DNA from: Lysobacter antibioticus
GTDB lineage: Bacteria > Pseudomonadota > Gammaproteobacteria > Xanthomonadales > Xanthomonadaceae
Assembly (NCBI RefSeq): GCF_001442535.1
Contig: NZ_CP013141.1
Span: forward strand, 4,109,930-4,173,929
Reading direction: 5' to 3'
Length of the DNA stretch: 64,000 nucleotides
Part shown: positions 25,797 through 35,273 of the stretch, piece by piece
Layout: the number at the start of each line of letters is the position of its first letter
Position numbering within the stretch: position 1 is the stretch's first letter
Notes under the pieces: generated by a model
The model's input: only the letters and a program-made list of their open reading frames with translations
Database searches by the model: none
What the model was told of the DNA's origin: nothing
Program-made: the position numbers and the translations under genes

Positions 25797-26573
25797 ATGC
25801 GCCACGATTTCCTGCGTCCGACCCTGCTCGCCGCTGTCCTGGGGCTGGCCGCGTGCACGCCGCCCGCGAGCGGCCCGAGCAAGGGCGATGCCGCCAGCGA
25901 GGGTGCCGGCACGGCGTTGACCGCGGCCGAGCTCGAGAGCGAAAAGGCCCGTATCAGTTACATCGTCGGCCGCGATTTCGCCCGCAGCATCGAACCGATC
26001 CGCGGCGAACTCGATCAGCGCATCGTGCTGCGCGCGATCCGCGACGCCCAGACCGGCGCACCGTTGTTGTTCGACGAGGCGCAGAGCAAGAAGATCCGCG
26101 AAGGCTTCAGCGAGCATCTGCGCAACAAGCGCGACGGCGAGCTGAAGCAGCTCGCGGCGCGCAACCTCGAAGCCGGCGAGGCCTTCCTGAAGAAGAACGC
26201 GAAAGTCGATGGCGTGGCCAGCACCGCCTCGGGCCTGCAGTACCAGATGCTGCGGGCCGGCAAGGGCGCGCACCCGAAGGCCAGCGACACCGTACGCGTC
26301 AACTACGTCGGCCGCTTGCTCGACGGCAGCAAGTTCGAGAGTACCTACGACACTGATCATCCGGCCGAATTCGTCCTTGCCCAGGTCATGCCGGGCTGGA
26401 CCGAAGCCGTGCAGCTGATGACGCCGGGCAGCCATTACCGCTTCTGGATTCCGGCCAAGCTCGCTTACGGCGAGCAGGGGCTGCCTGGGCAGATCGAACC
26501 CAATGCGACCTTGGCGTTCGAGATCGAATTGTTGGAGATCGCAGGGCAAGGGGCGCCGACGCAGGGCGAGTGA
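25797..26573 (+). CDS. FKBP-type peptidyl-prolyl isomerase lipoprotein (Mip/FkpA-like)
   Basis: 258 aa from the ATG at 25797 (ACGGAG upstream). A lipobox, LGLAACTP, gives the mature Cys near residue 20. The N-terminal helical dimerisation domain (ISYIVGRDFARSI, LLFDEAQSKKIREGF) is followed by the FKBP domain: VRVNYVGRLLDGSKFESTYD, FVLAQVMPGWTEAVQLM and LAYGEQGLPGQIEPNATLAFEIELLEI. It is expected to fold proteins in the periplasm or at the outer membrane. The 38-bp gap to the multicopper oxidase suggests co-transcription. Confidence 0.94.
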   Translation: MRHDFLRPTLLAAVLGLAACTPPASGPSKGDAASEGAGTALTAAELESEKARISYIVGRDFARSIEPIRGELDQRIVLRAIRDAQTGAPLLFDEAQSKKIREGFSEHLRNKRDGELKQLAARNLEAGEAFLKKNAKVDGVASTASGLQYQMLRAGKGAHPKASDTVRVNYVGRLLDGSKFESTYDTDHPAEFVLAQVMPGWTEAVQLMTPGSHYRFWIPAKLAYGEQGLPGQIEPNATLAFEIELLEIAGQGAPTQGE

Positions 26574-26686
26574 GGCGAGAGTGGCTGGACTCGTTCTCTG
26601 ATCGTGACGCGCGGCTGTCGCATGCTGAAATTCCGTTTGCCTCTCCAGGTGTTCTCGCGAGCTCGTCGCTGCGCCAAGCTCGTCAC

Positions 26687-26732
26687 GGCAAAGGCAAAGG
26701 CAAAGGCAAAGGCAAAGACAAAGGCAAAGGCT
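26687..26732. repeat. Hexanucleotide tandem array (GGCAAA)n, about 7 units
   Basis: A variant of the ACGGCA array with one GACAAA interruption, directly before module L of composite repeat copy 2. Apparent Lys/Ala coding across it is an artefact of the repeat. Confidence 0.9.
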
Positions 26733-26744
26733 GTTGCTGTTGCT

Positions 26745-27201
26745 ATTGCTGTGCGCCGTCCCGCACTAGCGAAGGCAATGGAAGGCCCGGAGGGCGGCGC
26801 GCAGGGATGCGCGCCGCTTTTCATCGGGACAGGGATGTCCCGTATGAAAAAGCCCTGCGTATGCACCGCTCGTGCGGGCCTGTGATTCAAAGAAAAGCAT
26901 TTTTCTTTGGTTACCTTTCTTTTGTTGCTTATGACAAAAGAAAGTAACCCGCCGCTTTAGTGGCGGAAGCTCTTGGCGTTTGATCTAGATCTTTGAGAAG
27001 CCTCAAGCAAGAGCAGAGCTTCCGTCCGCTGACGCGGCCGGGTTACTTTCTTTTGCTAAGCCCAAAAGAAAGGTAACCAAAGAAAAGGGCTCTCCTTGCA
27101 AGGGCACAGGCCACGAGTGCGATGCTGTCGCCGGGATTTTTCGATAAGACGTCCCTGTCTTATCGAAAAACGGCGCACGTCCTGTGCGCCGCCCTACGGG
27201 T
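26745..27201. repeat. Composite intergenic repeat, copy 2 (modules L - R)
   Basis: Module L (about 26745-26992) and module R (about 27006-27201) are nearly identical to the parts of copy 1 at 9004-9252 and 8529-8754. Here R keeps the intact short-loop stem GGTTACTTTCTTTTG/CAAAAGAAAGGTAACC. The order L-R followed by a hexamer array is a circular permutation of copy 1, as if both derive from a longer L-R-hexamer tandem. The whole gap 26574-27819 has no credible gene. Confidence 0.85.
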
Positions 27202-27239
27202 CTCCACTTGACCGGTAAAACGGCAAAGCAGATCAACAT

Positions 27240-27313
<74 letters not shown>

Positions 27314-27427
27314 GACCGACATCGCGACTCGTGAGCGGAGGAAATACCTGTCGTGTGCTGCTTTTTCCTTGCGACGGCACGCCGCTTCGACGGATGGCTT
27401 CGGCGTTGTTTCTTCTGCGCCTCCCTT

Positions 27428-27536
27428 GGTCGCGGCTTGCGCCGCTCCTACCCCCGCGAAGGTGCGCCGCTTCGATGGATGACTTCGGCGTTGTTTCTTC
27501 TATGCGTCCCGTGGTCGCGACTCACGTCGCTCCTAC
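27428..27536 (-). repeat. Two GTAG-type REP elements (inverted orientation)
   Basis: Copies at 27428-27451 and 27513-27536; the second is degenerate (ACTCACGT in place of GCTCGCGC). Each follows a similar sequence reading CTTCGGCGTTGTTTCTTCT, so the unit is locally duplicated. Confidence 0.75.
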
Positions 27537-27819
27537 AGAGGAAGGATTCGCGCGCTCCTACCGAGTAGTTGCAGAGCTCGCTGCGGTCGAGGCCCCGTGC
27601 CAGCGGCACGGATCGAATATCGACAGAAAGCACATTGTTTTCACCGATTTCGGCGACCGCCCGTCGGCCAAGCAATGATTTGTGACGGCAGCCGCATGCG
27701 CCATCGCAACCGGCGCGGAATCCGTCGCAATCGTGTAGTCGTTTAGCGGCCACACTCCGCAGCGTTCGTGGTCCGCCCGGACCCGCACCCGCCCGCCATC
27801 ACCGTTACGGAGACAGCCA

Positions 27820-29559
27820 GTGAACCCCATGCTCAAGGGCCTGCCCGCCCAGGGCGCGATCGCCTCGTTGTTGATCGCCGCCGTTTTCGCGCCCGCATCG
27901 GCCAGCCAGCGCACGCTGCAGTTGTCCGAGGACGACACCCTCAGCAAGCCGGTGCCGGCGCCCAAGGCCACGCCGCTGGCCAAGGCCGCTGCGCTCGACC
28001 GCGTTTGCGAAAGCGGCGCCAAGTGGATGCGCCTGGGGTTCAAGCAGCTCAACCTGAGCGGCTACGACTCGCTGGTGCTGACCAGCAACGGCGGCGACCG
28101 CCTGGTATTCGAAGGCCGGCACTGGAACGATCGCAGCTTCCACACCCGCGCCCTGCGCGGCGACTGCGTCGACATCAAGCCCTATTTCAGCCAGCCCGAC
28201 AGCGCCTTCCAACTCGACCGCTATGAATACAGCACGACGGCGCTGGAACTGGCGAGCGTGGTCGTGGCCGGCGCCGGCGACATCTGCGATACCAGCGGTA
28301 CGGCCTGCAAGGGCACCTCCGACTTGATCGTCTCGATCAACCCGACCGCGGTCTTCACTGCCGGCGACAACGCTTACGACAGCGGCACCCTGAGCGAGTT
28401 CAACAACCGCTACGCGCCGACCTGGGGCCGCTTCAAGGCGCTGACCAGCCCGTCGCCGGGCAACCACGAGTACTACACCAGCGGTGCCAGCGGCTACTTC
28501 GATTACTTCAACGGCGTCGGCAACGCCGACGGCCCGGCCGGCAATCGCAGCAAGGGCTATTACAGCTGGGACGTCGGCGACTGGCATTTCATCGCCTTGA
28601 ACACCATGACCGGCGGCACCGTCTCCTCGACCCAGATCACCTGGCTCAAGAACGATCTCGCCGCCAACACCAAGCCCTGCACCGCGGCGTATTTCCATCA
28701 CCCGCTGGTGAGCCGCGGCAGCTATAGCGGCTACAGCCAGGTCAAGCCGTTCTGGGATGCGCTGTATGCGGCCAAGGCCGACCTCGTGCTGGTCGGCCAC
28801 GATCACAACTACCAGCGCTACGGCAAAATGAACCCCAGCCAGGGCGCGGCCAGCGACGGCATCCGCCAGATTCTCATCGGCACCGGCGGTCGCGCCTTCT
28901 ACGACGTCGACGGCAGCCATGCCTCGCTGGAAGCCAGCAACGACAACACCCATGGCGTGCTCAAGCTGACCCTGACCGCGACCGGCTACACCGGCGATTT
29001 CGTGCCGCGCGCGGGCAGCAGCTATACCGATCATTTCACCGGCACCTGCAACAAGGGCGGCAGCCCGTCGCAGTCGCTGACCCTCAATGCGGTGCGCGAC
29101 GTCACCGTCAAATCCGGCGGCAGCCGCGACAACAGCTCGGTGCTGTTCGCCGACGGCAGCGACGGCGGCCAGCAATTGCGCGGCCTGATGGGCTGGAATG
29201 TCAGTAGCGCGGCGGGCCTGAACCTCACTGCGGCGCAGGTGAAGCTGCAGGTCAGCGACCGTTCGACCGGCGTCTACGACTTGTACCAGGTGACGACGAG
29301 CTGGAGCGAAAGCAACGCCACCTACAGCGGCGCCACGCTCGGCAGCAAGCTCGGCTCGGTCACCCCGAGCGCGACCGGCGCGCAGTACGTCAGCCTCAAT
29401 GCCACGGGTCTGCAGTTGGTGAAGAACTGGGCCGCGGGCACGGTCGCCAACCACGGCGTGATCCTGGTGCCGGCCTCCGGCGTCACCGACGGTGTCGACT
29501 GGTCATCGCGCGAAGGTTCGAACGCTCCGCAATTGTTGCTGAGCTACACCACGCCCTGA
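27820..29559 (+). CDS. Secreted metallophosphoesterase with C-terminal DNRLRE/CBM96-like domain
   Basis: 579 aa from a GTG at 27820 (GGAGA 7 bp upstream); an ATG three codons in is possible. A Sec signal peptide runs to about residue 30 ([15 protein letters not shown]). The calcineurin-like phosphoesterase domain shows [40 protein letters not shown] and [10 protein letters not shown], the metal-binding Asp/Asn/His set of purple-acid-phosphatase-like enzymes. After about residue 420 a beta-rich domain ([36 protein letters not shown]) fits the DNRLRE/CBM96 fold and may bind carbohydrate. An extracellular phosphatase is likely; the substrate is unknown. Confidence 0.93.
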   Translation: MNPMLKGLPAQGAIASLLIAAVFAPASASQRTLQLSEDDTLSKPVPAPKATPLAKAAALDRVCESGAKWMRLGFKQLNLSGYDSLVLTSNGGDRLVFEGRHWNDRSFHTRALRGDCVDIKPYFSQPDSAFQLDRYEYSTTALELASVVVAGAGDICDTSGTACKGTSDLIVSINPTAVFTAGDNAYDSGTLSEFNNRYAPTWGRFKALTSPSPGNHEYYTSGASGYFDYFNGVGNADGPAGNRSKGYYSWDVGDWHFIALNTMTGGTVSSTQITWLKNDLAANTKPCTAAYFHHPLVSRGSYSGYSQVKPFWDALYAAKADLVLVGHDHNYQRYGKMNPSQGAASDGIRQILIGTGGRAFYDVDGSHASLEASNDNTHGVLKLTLTATGYTGDFVPRAGSSYTDHFTGTCNKGGSPSQSLTLNAVRDVTVKSGGSRDNSSVLFADGSDGGQQLRGLMGWNVSSAAGLNLTAAQVKLQVSDRSTGVYDLYQVTTSWSESNATYSGATLGSKLGSVTPSATGAQYVSLNATGLQLVKNWAAGTVANHGVILVPASGVTDGVDWSSREGSNAPQLLLSYTTP

Positions 29560-29604
29560 GCCCGCTGCGCTGAAGCAGCCGCTCTGCCGGCGCAGCGCAT
29601 CCGC

Positions 29605-29627
29605 GGCCGACGAAGGTATCGTCGGCC
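29605..29627 (+). terminator. Terminator-like hairpin after the phosphoesterase
   Basis: GGCCGACGA-AGGTA-TCGTCGGCC, a perfect 9-bp stem 46 bp after the stop codon, in the gap between convergent genes. There is no T-run, so it may act as a bidirectional block or an RNA end stabiliser. Confidence 0.55.
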
Positions 29628-29767
29628 GCTTCGATGGACATCGCAGTGTCTTCGCTGCCATCCGGCCCGCGGCGCCCGCAGCGAGCCTGCGGGCGCCGCC
29701 GTTACCGGCGACTGCGCCGGCGATTCGCGTTGCGGCAGATCGAATACCTATCGATGGATGCTGCGGA

Positions 29768-30223
29768 TCAGCTCATTGCCGGCAACAACGTACGAGAGCC
29801 GACGCCGGCGCCGATCATGAGCTTGACCGATTCCTTGATCCGATCCGCGCCGCCGAGTTTGACCGCGGCGATCAGACGTTCGCCGATGGTCTTGCTCTCG
29901 TCGGTGGAGTGCGCCTGCGCGCCGAGCACCGCGAAACCTTTCTCGGTCAGGCGATAGCGCAGGGCCATGTGGACGAAGGCCACACCGTTCAAGGACTCTT
30001 TCACGCAGGCGCTGCTGCGCAGATAGCCTTCGTCGAGCAACCATTCGAACGTGGCGCCGCAAGCCAGTATCGCGGCCGCCATGTCTTCGCGATTGGCCGG
30101 GTCCAGGCCTGGGATATGTCGCGCCGATTCCTCGGCGTTGAAGCGGGCTACGACGGGATGCTGTTCTAGCGCCGCTGCACAGATGCGCGCAGTGGCAATG
30201 CTGAAAACTTCGATATTTTTCAT
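29768..30223 (-). CDS. Hypothetical protein, possible winged-helix fold
   Basis: 151 aa with AGGGGG upstream of the ATG at 30223. It is predicted helical. The stretch FEWLLDEGYLRSS followed by ALRYRLTEKGFAVLG has the look of the wing region of winged-helix proteins, and the C-terminus is Gly-rich and apolar (GGADRIKESVKLMIGAGVG). No family recognised. The 260 bp upstream are comparatively AT-rich and probably hold its promoter. Confidence 0.65.
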   Translation of the reverse strand: MKNIEVFSIATARICAAALEQHPVVARFNAEESARHIPGLDPANREDMAAAILACGATFEWLLDEGYLRSSACVKESLNGVAFVHMALRYRLTEKGFAVLGAQAHSTDESKTIGERLIAAVKLGGADRIKESVKLMIGAGVGSRTLLPAMS

Positions 30224-30484
30224 TGATGACGCCCCCTGACGTCCTTGCTATTTACGAGAGGGTTACGTCAACGCCGTGTGATGGGAAAAACGCGTAAAGA
30301 TCTGAATATCAAGATGATTTATTGATGCGCGTCTCGTTGAATCTGTGATTGCGGATGTGCAGGCATCAACAATCTGACCCACCGCGACAGATGCGCGCCA
30401 ACAGCGGCACCCGCGCTGGCCCACAGCGTCACGTACGCCGTGCCACGCGCACAAAACGGCACAACTCCGTCGCAATCGGCGGCC

Positions 30485-31960
30485 TCAGGATTCCGTCGGG
30501 AGCAGCTCGATCACGGTGTCGATCGCGTCGGGCAGCTGCTTGGGCAGCTCGACGATCAACTGCCGGCCCTCGCGACGCGTCGTCAGCGCCGAGCCGCCAT
30601 CGAGCAGGCGCGCCCGGCGCGCGCCGTCGATATCCAGGCGCAAGCGTCCGTCGGCCGGCCGTTCGAACACGTGCAGGTACATGCGGTCCGGTTTCGCGGT
30701 GATGCGACCCCAGGCGACCGCATCGAGCGGGCTGGCCTGGGTGGCGTAGACCGATTCGCCGTTGCGGCGCAGCCAGGCGCCGATCTGTTCGAGTCGGGTC
30801 GCGCTGGCCGTGGGCACGCTGCCGTCGGCCTCCGGCCCGATGTTGAGCAGGAAGTTGCCGCCCTTGCTGGCGGTGTCGACGAGGTTGCGCACCAACTCGC
30901 GCGTCGATTTCCACTGGTCGTCGAGCGCGCTATAGCCCCAGGTGCCGTTCATGGTCATGCAGGCTTCCCAGTCGACGCCGGCCATGCCCTGCGCCGGGAT
31001 CGCCTGTTCGGGGGTGGTGAAGTCGCCGTGCGCGCGATCGAACCAACGCAGACTGCCTTGCGGATCGTCGTAGCCGAGCGAGCGGTACAAGCGGTTGTTC
31101 ATGACGATGCCGGGTTGCGCGGCGCGCACCATCGTCATCAACTCAGCGGCGCGCCAGGTCTCGCCTTCCGCGCCGGGATTGGAATAGTCCCACCACAGCA
31201 CGTCGATCGGGCCGTACTGCTCGACCAGCTCGCGCACCTGCGCCTGCAGGAAATCCTGATAGGCCTTGAGGTTCGCGCGCTGTGCGTAACCCGGGTCGTC
31301 GCGGTCGGTGGTCTTTTCCAAGGGGTGCGGCAGCGGGTGTTCGAGGCGGGCGAAATCGCGATACGGATAGGCCGGGTGATGCCAGTCGATCACCGAGTGA
31401 TACAAGCCCACCTTGAGGCCTTCGGCGCGCGCGGCGTCGACGATCTCGCGGACCAGGTCGCGGTCGACCGCGTCTTTCGCATCGAAACGCGTGACCGCGC
31501 TGTCGTGCAGGGCGAAGCCTTCGTGGTGTTTGCTGGTGAACACCAGATACTTCGCGCCGGCGTCCTTGGCCAGTCTCGCCCATTCGCGGGCGAAGCCGGG
31601 CTTCGGCTTGAACAGCGGCAGCATCTGCCGTGCGTACTCGTCGGTCGGCACATGCGCATTGCGCTGGATCCATTCGGCCGAGCCCTTGATCGGCTCGCCG
31701 TTCCAGCGCCCGGCTGCGCCCGAGTACAGGCCCCAGTGCACGAACATGCCGAAGCGTGCCTCGCGCCACCAGCGCATGCGCGCGTCGAACGCGGCCTGGC
31801 TTTCGCTCGGCGCCGCCACCGCGGGTGCGGGAGCGTCGGCAGCCGGCCTCGCCGCCGCGGCGATGCCGCAGGTCGCCGACAAGGCGCCGAGCAAGGCAGC
31901 CGAGAGCGCCGCCCGATGGAGCATGCGGTGAATCGAACGACGGCGACGCGTAAACGACAT
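30485..31960 (-). CDS. Alpha-L-fucosidase, GH29, secreted
   Basis: 491 aa. The ATG at 31960 is chosen for GGAGCAAGAG upstream. A long signal peptide with a basic start (FTRRRRSIHRMLHRAAL) and a hydrophobic core ends near an AAARPA cleavage site. GH29 signatures: WWREARFGMFVHWGLYSG, AKYLVFTSKHHEGFALHDS, VGLYHSVIDWHHP, and IDVLWWDYS, whose Asp is the expected nucleophile. It is expected to remove fucose from glycans or peptidoglycan-linked sugars outside the cytoplasm. It diverges from a second GH29 enzyme at 32261. Confidence 0.95.
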   Translation of the reverse strand: MSFTRRRRSIHRMLHRAALSAALLGALSATCGIAAAARPAADAPAPAVAAPSESQAAFDARMRWWREARFGMFVHWGLYSGAAGRWNGEPIKGSAEWIQRNAHVPTDEYARQMLPLFKPKPGFAREWARLAKDAGAKYLVFTSKHHEGFALHDSAVTRFDAKDAVDRDLVREIVDAARAEGLKVGLYHSVIDWHHPAYPYRDFARLEHPLPHPLEKTTDRDDPGYAQRANLKAYQDFLQAQVRELVEQYGPIDVLWWDYSNPGAEGETWRAAELMTMVRAAQPGIVMNNRLYRSLGYDDPQGSLRWFDRAHGDFTTPEQAIPAQGMAGVDWEACMTMNGTWGYSALDDQWKSTRELVRNLVDTASKGGNFLLNIGPEADGSVPTASATRLEQIGAWLRRNGESVYATQASPLDAVAWGRITAKPDRMYLHVFERPADGRLRLDIDGARRARLLDGGSALTTRREGRQLIVELPKQLPDAIDTVIELLPTES

Positions 31961-32103
31961 GCTCTTGCTCCGACGGTAACGAACCGCAGGCATCGAAGCA
32001 GACCGATGGCGATGCGGTCAACCGTTATGCGTCGTCGATCCGCCGTCGCCATCGCGAAAGCGATAGAGCTTTTGACGCAGACGCGAATCTCCAAAAAATT
32101 CCA

Positions 32104-32119
32104 ATGCCTGTCCAGGCAT
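32104..32119. promoter_or_regulatory. Dyad between divergent fucosidase genes
   Basis: ATGCCTG-TC-CAGGCAT is a perfect 7-2-7 palindrome in the 300-bp divergent region, 16 bp long as expected for a LacI-family operator. A half-site, ATGCCTG, recurs near 32168. No LacI-type gene is in the window. Confidence 0.5.
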
Positions 32120-32260
32120 CGCATAAGCATGCGCGTGGATTCGAATACGCACGCGGATTCATCGGCCGATGCCTGTGAGCGACGCGCGACTGCGACTAGA
32201 CTCGGGTCATCGAACACCGCCGCGGACCGCATCGGTCGCGGCCGCAACGCGAGGAGTTCC

Positions 32261-33724
32261 ATGGATCGACGTCGTTTCCTGATCGCCGGTAGTGCCGGCG
32301 CCGTGACCTTGAGCGCCGCGCCGGCCGCCCTGGCCGAACTCGAAGCGCACGATGCGAAGCCCGCGGCCGGGGTGCGGCCGCGGCCGACGCCGCAGCAATT
32401 GGCCTGGCAACGCGAAGAGTTGGCGCTGTTCGTGCATTTCACCGTCAACACCTTCACCGACCGCGAATGGGGCGAGGGCGACGAAGACCCGCAGGTGTTC
32501 GCGCCGACGCAGCTTGATGCCGGGCAGTGGGCGCGTGCGGCCAAGGCCGGCGGTTTTCGCAGCCTGATCCTGACCGCCAAGCATCACGACGGTTTCTGCC
32601 TGTGGCCGACCGCGACCACCGCGCACAGCGTGCGCAGCAGCCCGTGGCGCGACGGCCGCGGCGACCTGGTGCGCGAGTTCGTCGATGCCTGCCGCGCCGA
32701 AGGCCTCGGCGTGGGGTTCTATCTGTCGCCGTGGGACCGCCACGAGCCGCGCTATGGCAGCGGCCGGGCCTACGACGATTTTTATATCGCGCAGCTGACT
32801 GAGTTGCTGAGCGGCTACGGCCCGGTGGTCGAGGTCTGGTTCGACGGCGCCAACGGCGAAGGCCCGAACGGCAAGCGCCAGGCCTACGACTGGCCGCGCA
32901 TCCACCGCACCGTGCGCGAGTTGCAGCCCGATGCGATCGTGTTTTCCGATGCCGGCCCCGACGTGCGTTGGATCGGCAACGAACGCGGCGTCGCTGGCAG
33001 CACGTGCTGGGCCTCGGTCGACCCGGCGCGCGTGCCCTATGCCGGTTTCGACCGCCCCTGGGTCGGTGAAGCCCTGCAGCAGGGCGATCCTTACGGTTCG
33101 GTGTGGCGCCCGGGCGAAACCGATGTTTCGATCCGCCCGGGTTGGTTTTGGCATGCGGCCGAAGACGCGAAGGTGCGTAACGCGCAGCAGCTGATCGACC
33201 TGTACTTCAGTTCGGTGGGTCGCAACAGCAAGCTGCTGCTCAACGTGCCGCCGACCCGCGAAGGCCGTTTCCACGCCACCGACGTCGCCAACCTGGCCGC
33301 GTTCGGACAGCGCCGACAAGCCTTGTTCGCCGGCGGCAATCTGCTCGCCGGGGCGCGGTTGCGCGCGAGCGCCAGCGCCGACGGCCATGCGCCCGCACGC
33401 GCGCTCGACGGCGAGGCGGATTCGTATTGGGCGCCAGCCGGCGATGCGCGCAGCGGCTGGATCGAATTCGAACTCGAACGCGAGATCGAATTCGATCTGC
33501 TGTGCCTGCAGGAAGCGATCGCTCACGGCCAGCACATCGCCAACCACCGCGTCGAACACTGGCGCGACGGCGCGTGGCGGCCGTTCGCCTGGGGCACGAC
33601 GATCGGCTACAAGCGCCTGGAGCGGTTCGACCCGGTGCGCACCCGCCGCCTGCGGGTGAGCATCGAACACGCTTACGACACGCCGCGCCTGGCGAGCGTG
33701 GCCGTGTATCGCAGCCCGGCTTGA
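32261..33724 (+). CDS. Alpha-L-fucosidase, GH29 subfamily B-like with F5/8-type C domain
   Basis: 487 aa with GAGGAG before the ATG. The N-terminus MDRRRFLIAGSAGAVTLSAAPAALA is a twin-arginine-type signal. The catalytic barrel shows ELALFVHFTVNTFTDREWG, LTAKHHDGFCLWPT, GVGFYLSPWDRHEP and VVEVWFDGANGEG, with the Asp of WFDG as the likely nucleophile. After about residue 355 a beta-sandwich (ASASADGHAPARALDGEADSY, SGWIEFEL, VEHWRDGAWRPF) fits an F5/8 type C (CBM32-like) domain. Its specificity probably differs from that of the partner at 30485. Confidence 0.94.
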   Translation: MDRRRFLIAGSAGAVTLSAAPAALAELEAHDAKPAAGVRPRPTPQQLAWQREELALFVHFTVNTFTDREWGEGDEDPQVFAPTQLDAGQWARAAKAGGFRSLILTAKHHDGFCLWPTATTAHSVRSSPWRDGRGDLVREFVDACRAEGLGVGFYLSPWDRHEPRYGSGRAYDDFYIAQLTELLSGYGPVVEVWFDGANGEGPNGKRQAYDWPRIHRTVRELQPDAIVFSDAGPDVRWIGNERGVAGSTCWASVDPARVPYAGFDRPWVGEALQQGDPYGSVWRPGETDVSIRPGWFWHAAEDAKVRNAQQLIDLYFSSVGRNSKLLLNVPPTREGRFHATDVANLAAFGQRRQALFAGGNLLAGARLRASASADGHAPARALDGEADSYWAPAGDARSGWIEFELEREIEFDLLCLQEAIAHGQHIANHRVEHWRDGAWRPFAWGTTIGYKRLERFDPVRTRRLRVSIEHAYDTPRLASVAVYRSPA

Positions 33725-33757
33725 ATGCCGGTGTGAACGCGGGGCCTCGCTTCAAGG

Positions 33758-33909
33758 GTAGGAGCGGCGCGAGCCGCGACCAACCGAAGCGATGTACGCA
33801 AGCGTGATGGCCGAGGCCTGGATAGCCGAAGCCATCCGCGTCTATGCGGCTTCGGGTGCTTGCGTGGCATTCGGCTGCTTCGGCTGGTCGCGGCTCGCGC
33901 CGCTCCTAC
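33758..33909. repeat. Facing pair of GTAG-type REP elements
   Basis: A direct copy at 33758-33781 and an inverted copy at 33886-33909 extend into matching flanks (CGAAGC / GCTTCG), giving a long imperfect inverted repeat around about 100 bp, the arrangement of a BIME-like doublet. It lies between the fucosidase and the riboswitch. Confidence 0.85.
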
Positions 33910-33976
33910 CCTGAAAGCGGGCGCAGGAAGGATGCCGTCCCGAAAACTGAACTGAAATTCAGCCGCACCCGTGCTA

Positions 33977-34120
33977 AGGTGCGCCCCAGAAGGGGAGTAG
34001 CTCCCGCTGTCGTATCGTCATTACGGGCTTACCGCCCCGGTGCGACAGGCGTCCGGACCTTGGATCGATCGATCCGGCCGTACGCGGGCAAGACCTTCGC
34101 CGCCAGCGGCGAAGCGCCCA
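33977..34120 (+). ncRNA. yybP-ykoY (manganese) riboswitch
   Basis: The conserved core AGGGGAGTAGCT (33991 onward) and the distal AAGACCTTCGCC (34090 onward), separated by two helical arms, match the yybP-ykoY motif, which binds Mn(II). It sits 85 bp ahead of a TerC-family gene, one of the best-known gene families under this riboswitch. The expected effect is raised TerC expression at high Mn. Boundaries are estimated by eye. Confidence 0.85.
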
Positions 34121-34206
34121 TCCTCCCCGATTCCTTCCGGATGAATGACGCCTCGCGGCTGCGGTCGCGCAGTCCGCCGTCAGCTTTTCATCTCCGGGAG
34201 AACCAC

Positions 34207-35184
34207 ATGCAAACCATCGGAAGTCCGATGCTCTGGGGCGCGTTCGTCGCCTTCGTCGTCGTCGCCTTGCTCGTCGATCTGGTGCTGATGCGCCACGGCG
34301 GGCCGCACAAGGTGACCTTCAAGGAGGCCGCCTGGTGGAGCGTCGGCTGGATCGGCCTGGCGCTGGCGTTCAACGCCGGCCTGTGGTGGTGGGTGACCCA
34401 GCAGTCCGGCGCCGAGATCGGCAACCGCATCGGCCTGGAGTTTCTGACCGGCTATCTGGTCGAGAAATCGCTCGCGGTCGACAACATCTTCGTGTTCCTG
34501 ATGCTGTTCTCCTATTTCGCCATGCCCGAGGAGCAGCGCCAGCGGGTGCTGGTGATCGGCGTGCTCGGCGCGATCGCGTTGCGCGCGATCCTGATCTTCG
34601 CCGGCGCGCTGTTGTTGGCGAAGTTCCACTGGATCTTGTACGTGTTCGGCGTGTTCCTGGTGGTGACCGGGATCAAGATGTTGCTCGCCGCCGGTAAGGC
34701 GCCCGACCTCGACAGCAACCCTTTGCTGAAGTGGATGCGCAGCCATTTGCGCCTCACCGACGGCTACCACGGCGCGGCGATCTCGATCCAGCGCGACGGC
34801 CAGCGTTGGTATACGCCGCTGTTCGTGGTGATCGTGTTGATCGGCGTCACCGACGTGATTTTCGCCGTCGACTCGATCCCGGCGATCTTCGCGATCACCG
34901 AAGACCCCTTCATCGTGCTGACCTCGAACGTGTTCGCCGTGCTCGGCCTGCGCGCGATGTTCTTCCTGCTGCAGGGCATGGCCGACCGCTTCCACCTGTT
35001 GCCCTACGGTTTGGCCCTGGTGCTGGTATTCATCGGCACCAAGATGCTGCTGATCGACGTGTACAAGGTGCCGATCCTGGTCTCGCTGCTTGGTGTCGCC
35101 GCGATCATCGGCGCCGCGATCGCCCTGAGCCTGCTGCGGCCGGCGCCGGCCAAGACCGACTCGAGCGACTCGACCGAGGTCTGA
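34207..35184 (+). CDS. TerC/Alx-family membrane protein, probable Mn exporter
   Basis: 325 aa starting MQTIGSPMLWGAFVAFVVVALLVDLVLM, with eight or nine membrane helices. Family motifs with membrane acidic residues: EFLTGYLVEKSLAVDNIFVFL and GVTDVIFAVDSIPAIFAITEDPFIVLTSNVFAVLGLRA. These Asp/Glu residues are thought to pass metal ions. The upstream Mn riboswitch supports manganese export (Alx/MntX-type role) over tellurium resistance. A GGGAG-type site precedes the ATG. Confidence 0.95.
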   Translation: MQTIGSPMLWGAFVAFVVVALLVDLVLMRHGGPHKVTFKEAAWWSVGWIGLALAFNAGLWWWVTQQSGAEIGNRIGLEFLTGYLVEKSLAVDNIFVFLMLFSYFAMPEEQRQRVLVIGVLGAIALRAILIFAGALLLAKFHWILYVFGVFLVVTGIKMLLAAGKAPDLDSNPLLKWMRSHLRLTDGYHGAAISIQRDGQRWYTPLFVVIVLIGVTDVIFAVDSIPAIFAITEDPFIVLTSNVFAVLGLRAMFFLLQGMADRFHLLPYGLALVLVFIGTKMLLIDVYKVPILVSLLGVAAIIGAAIALSLLRPAPAKTDSSDSTEV

Positions 35185-35273
35185 TGCGGCGGGCCCGATC
35201 GCAAGCATCGGGTCATGGCGGACGGCGGCGCCGATGGCTACATTGGCGTCGCCGTCTTCGTGAGGGGTAAGAC

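Noticed and set aside
34207..35184. Tellurium resistance as the role of TerC
   Set aside because: No other ter genes are near and the upstream Mn riboswitch points to manganese export.
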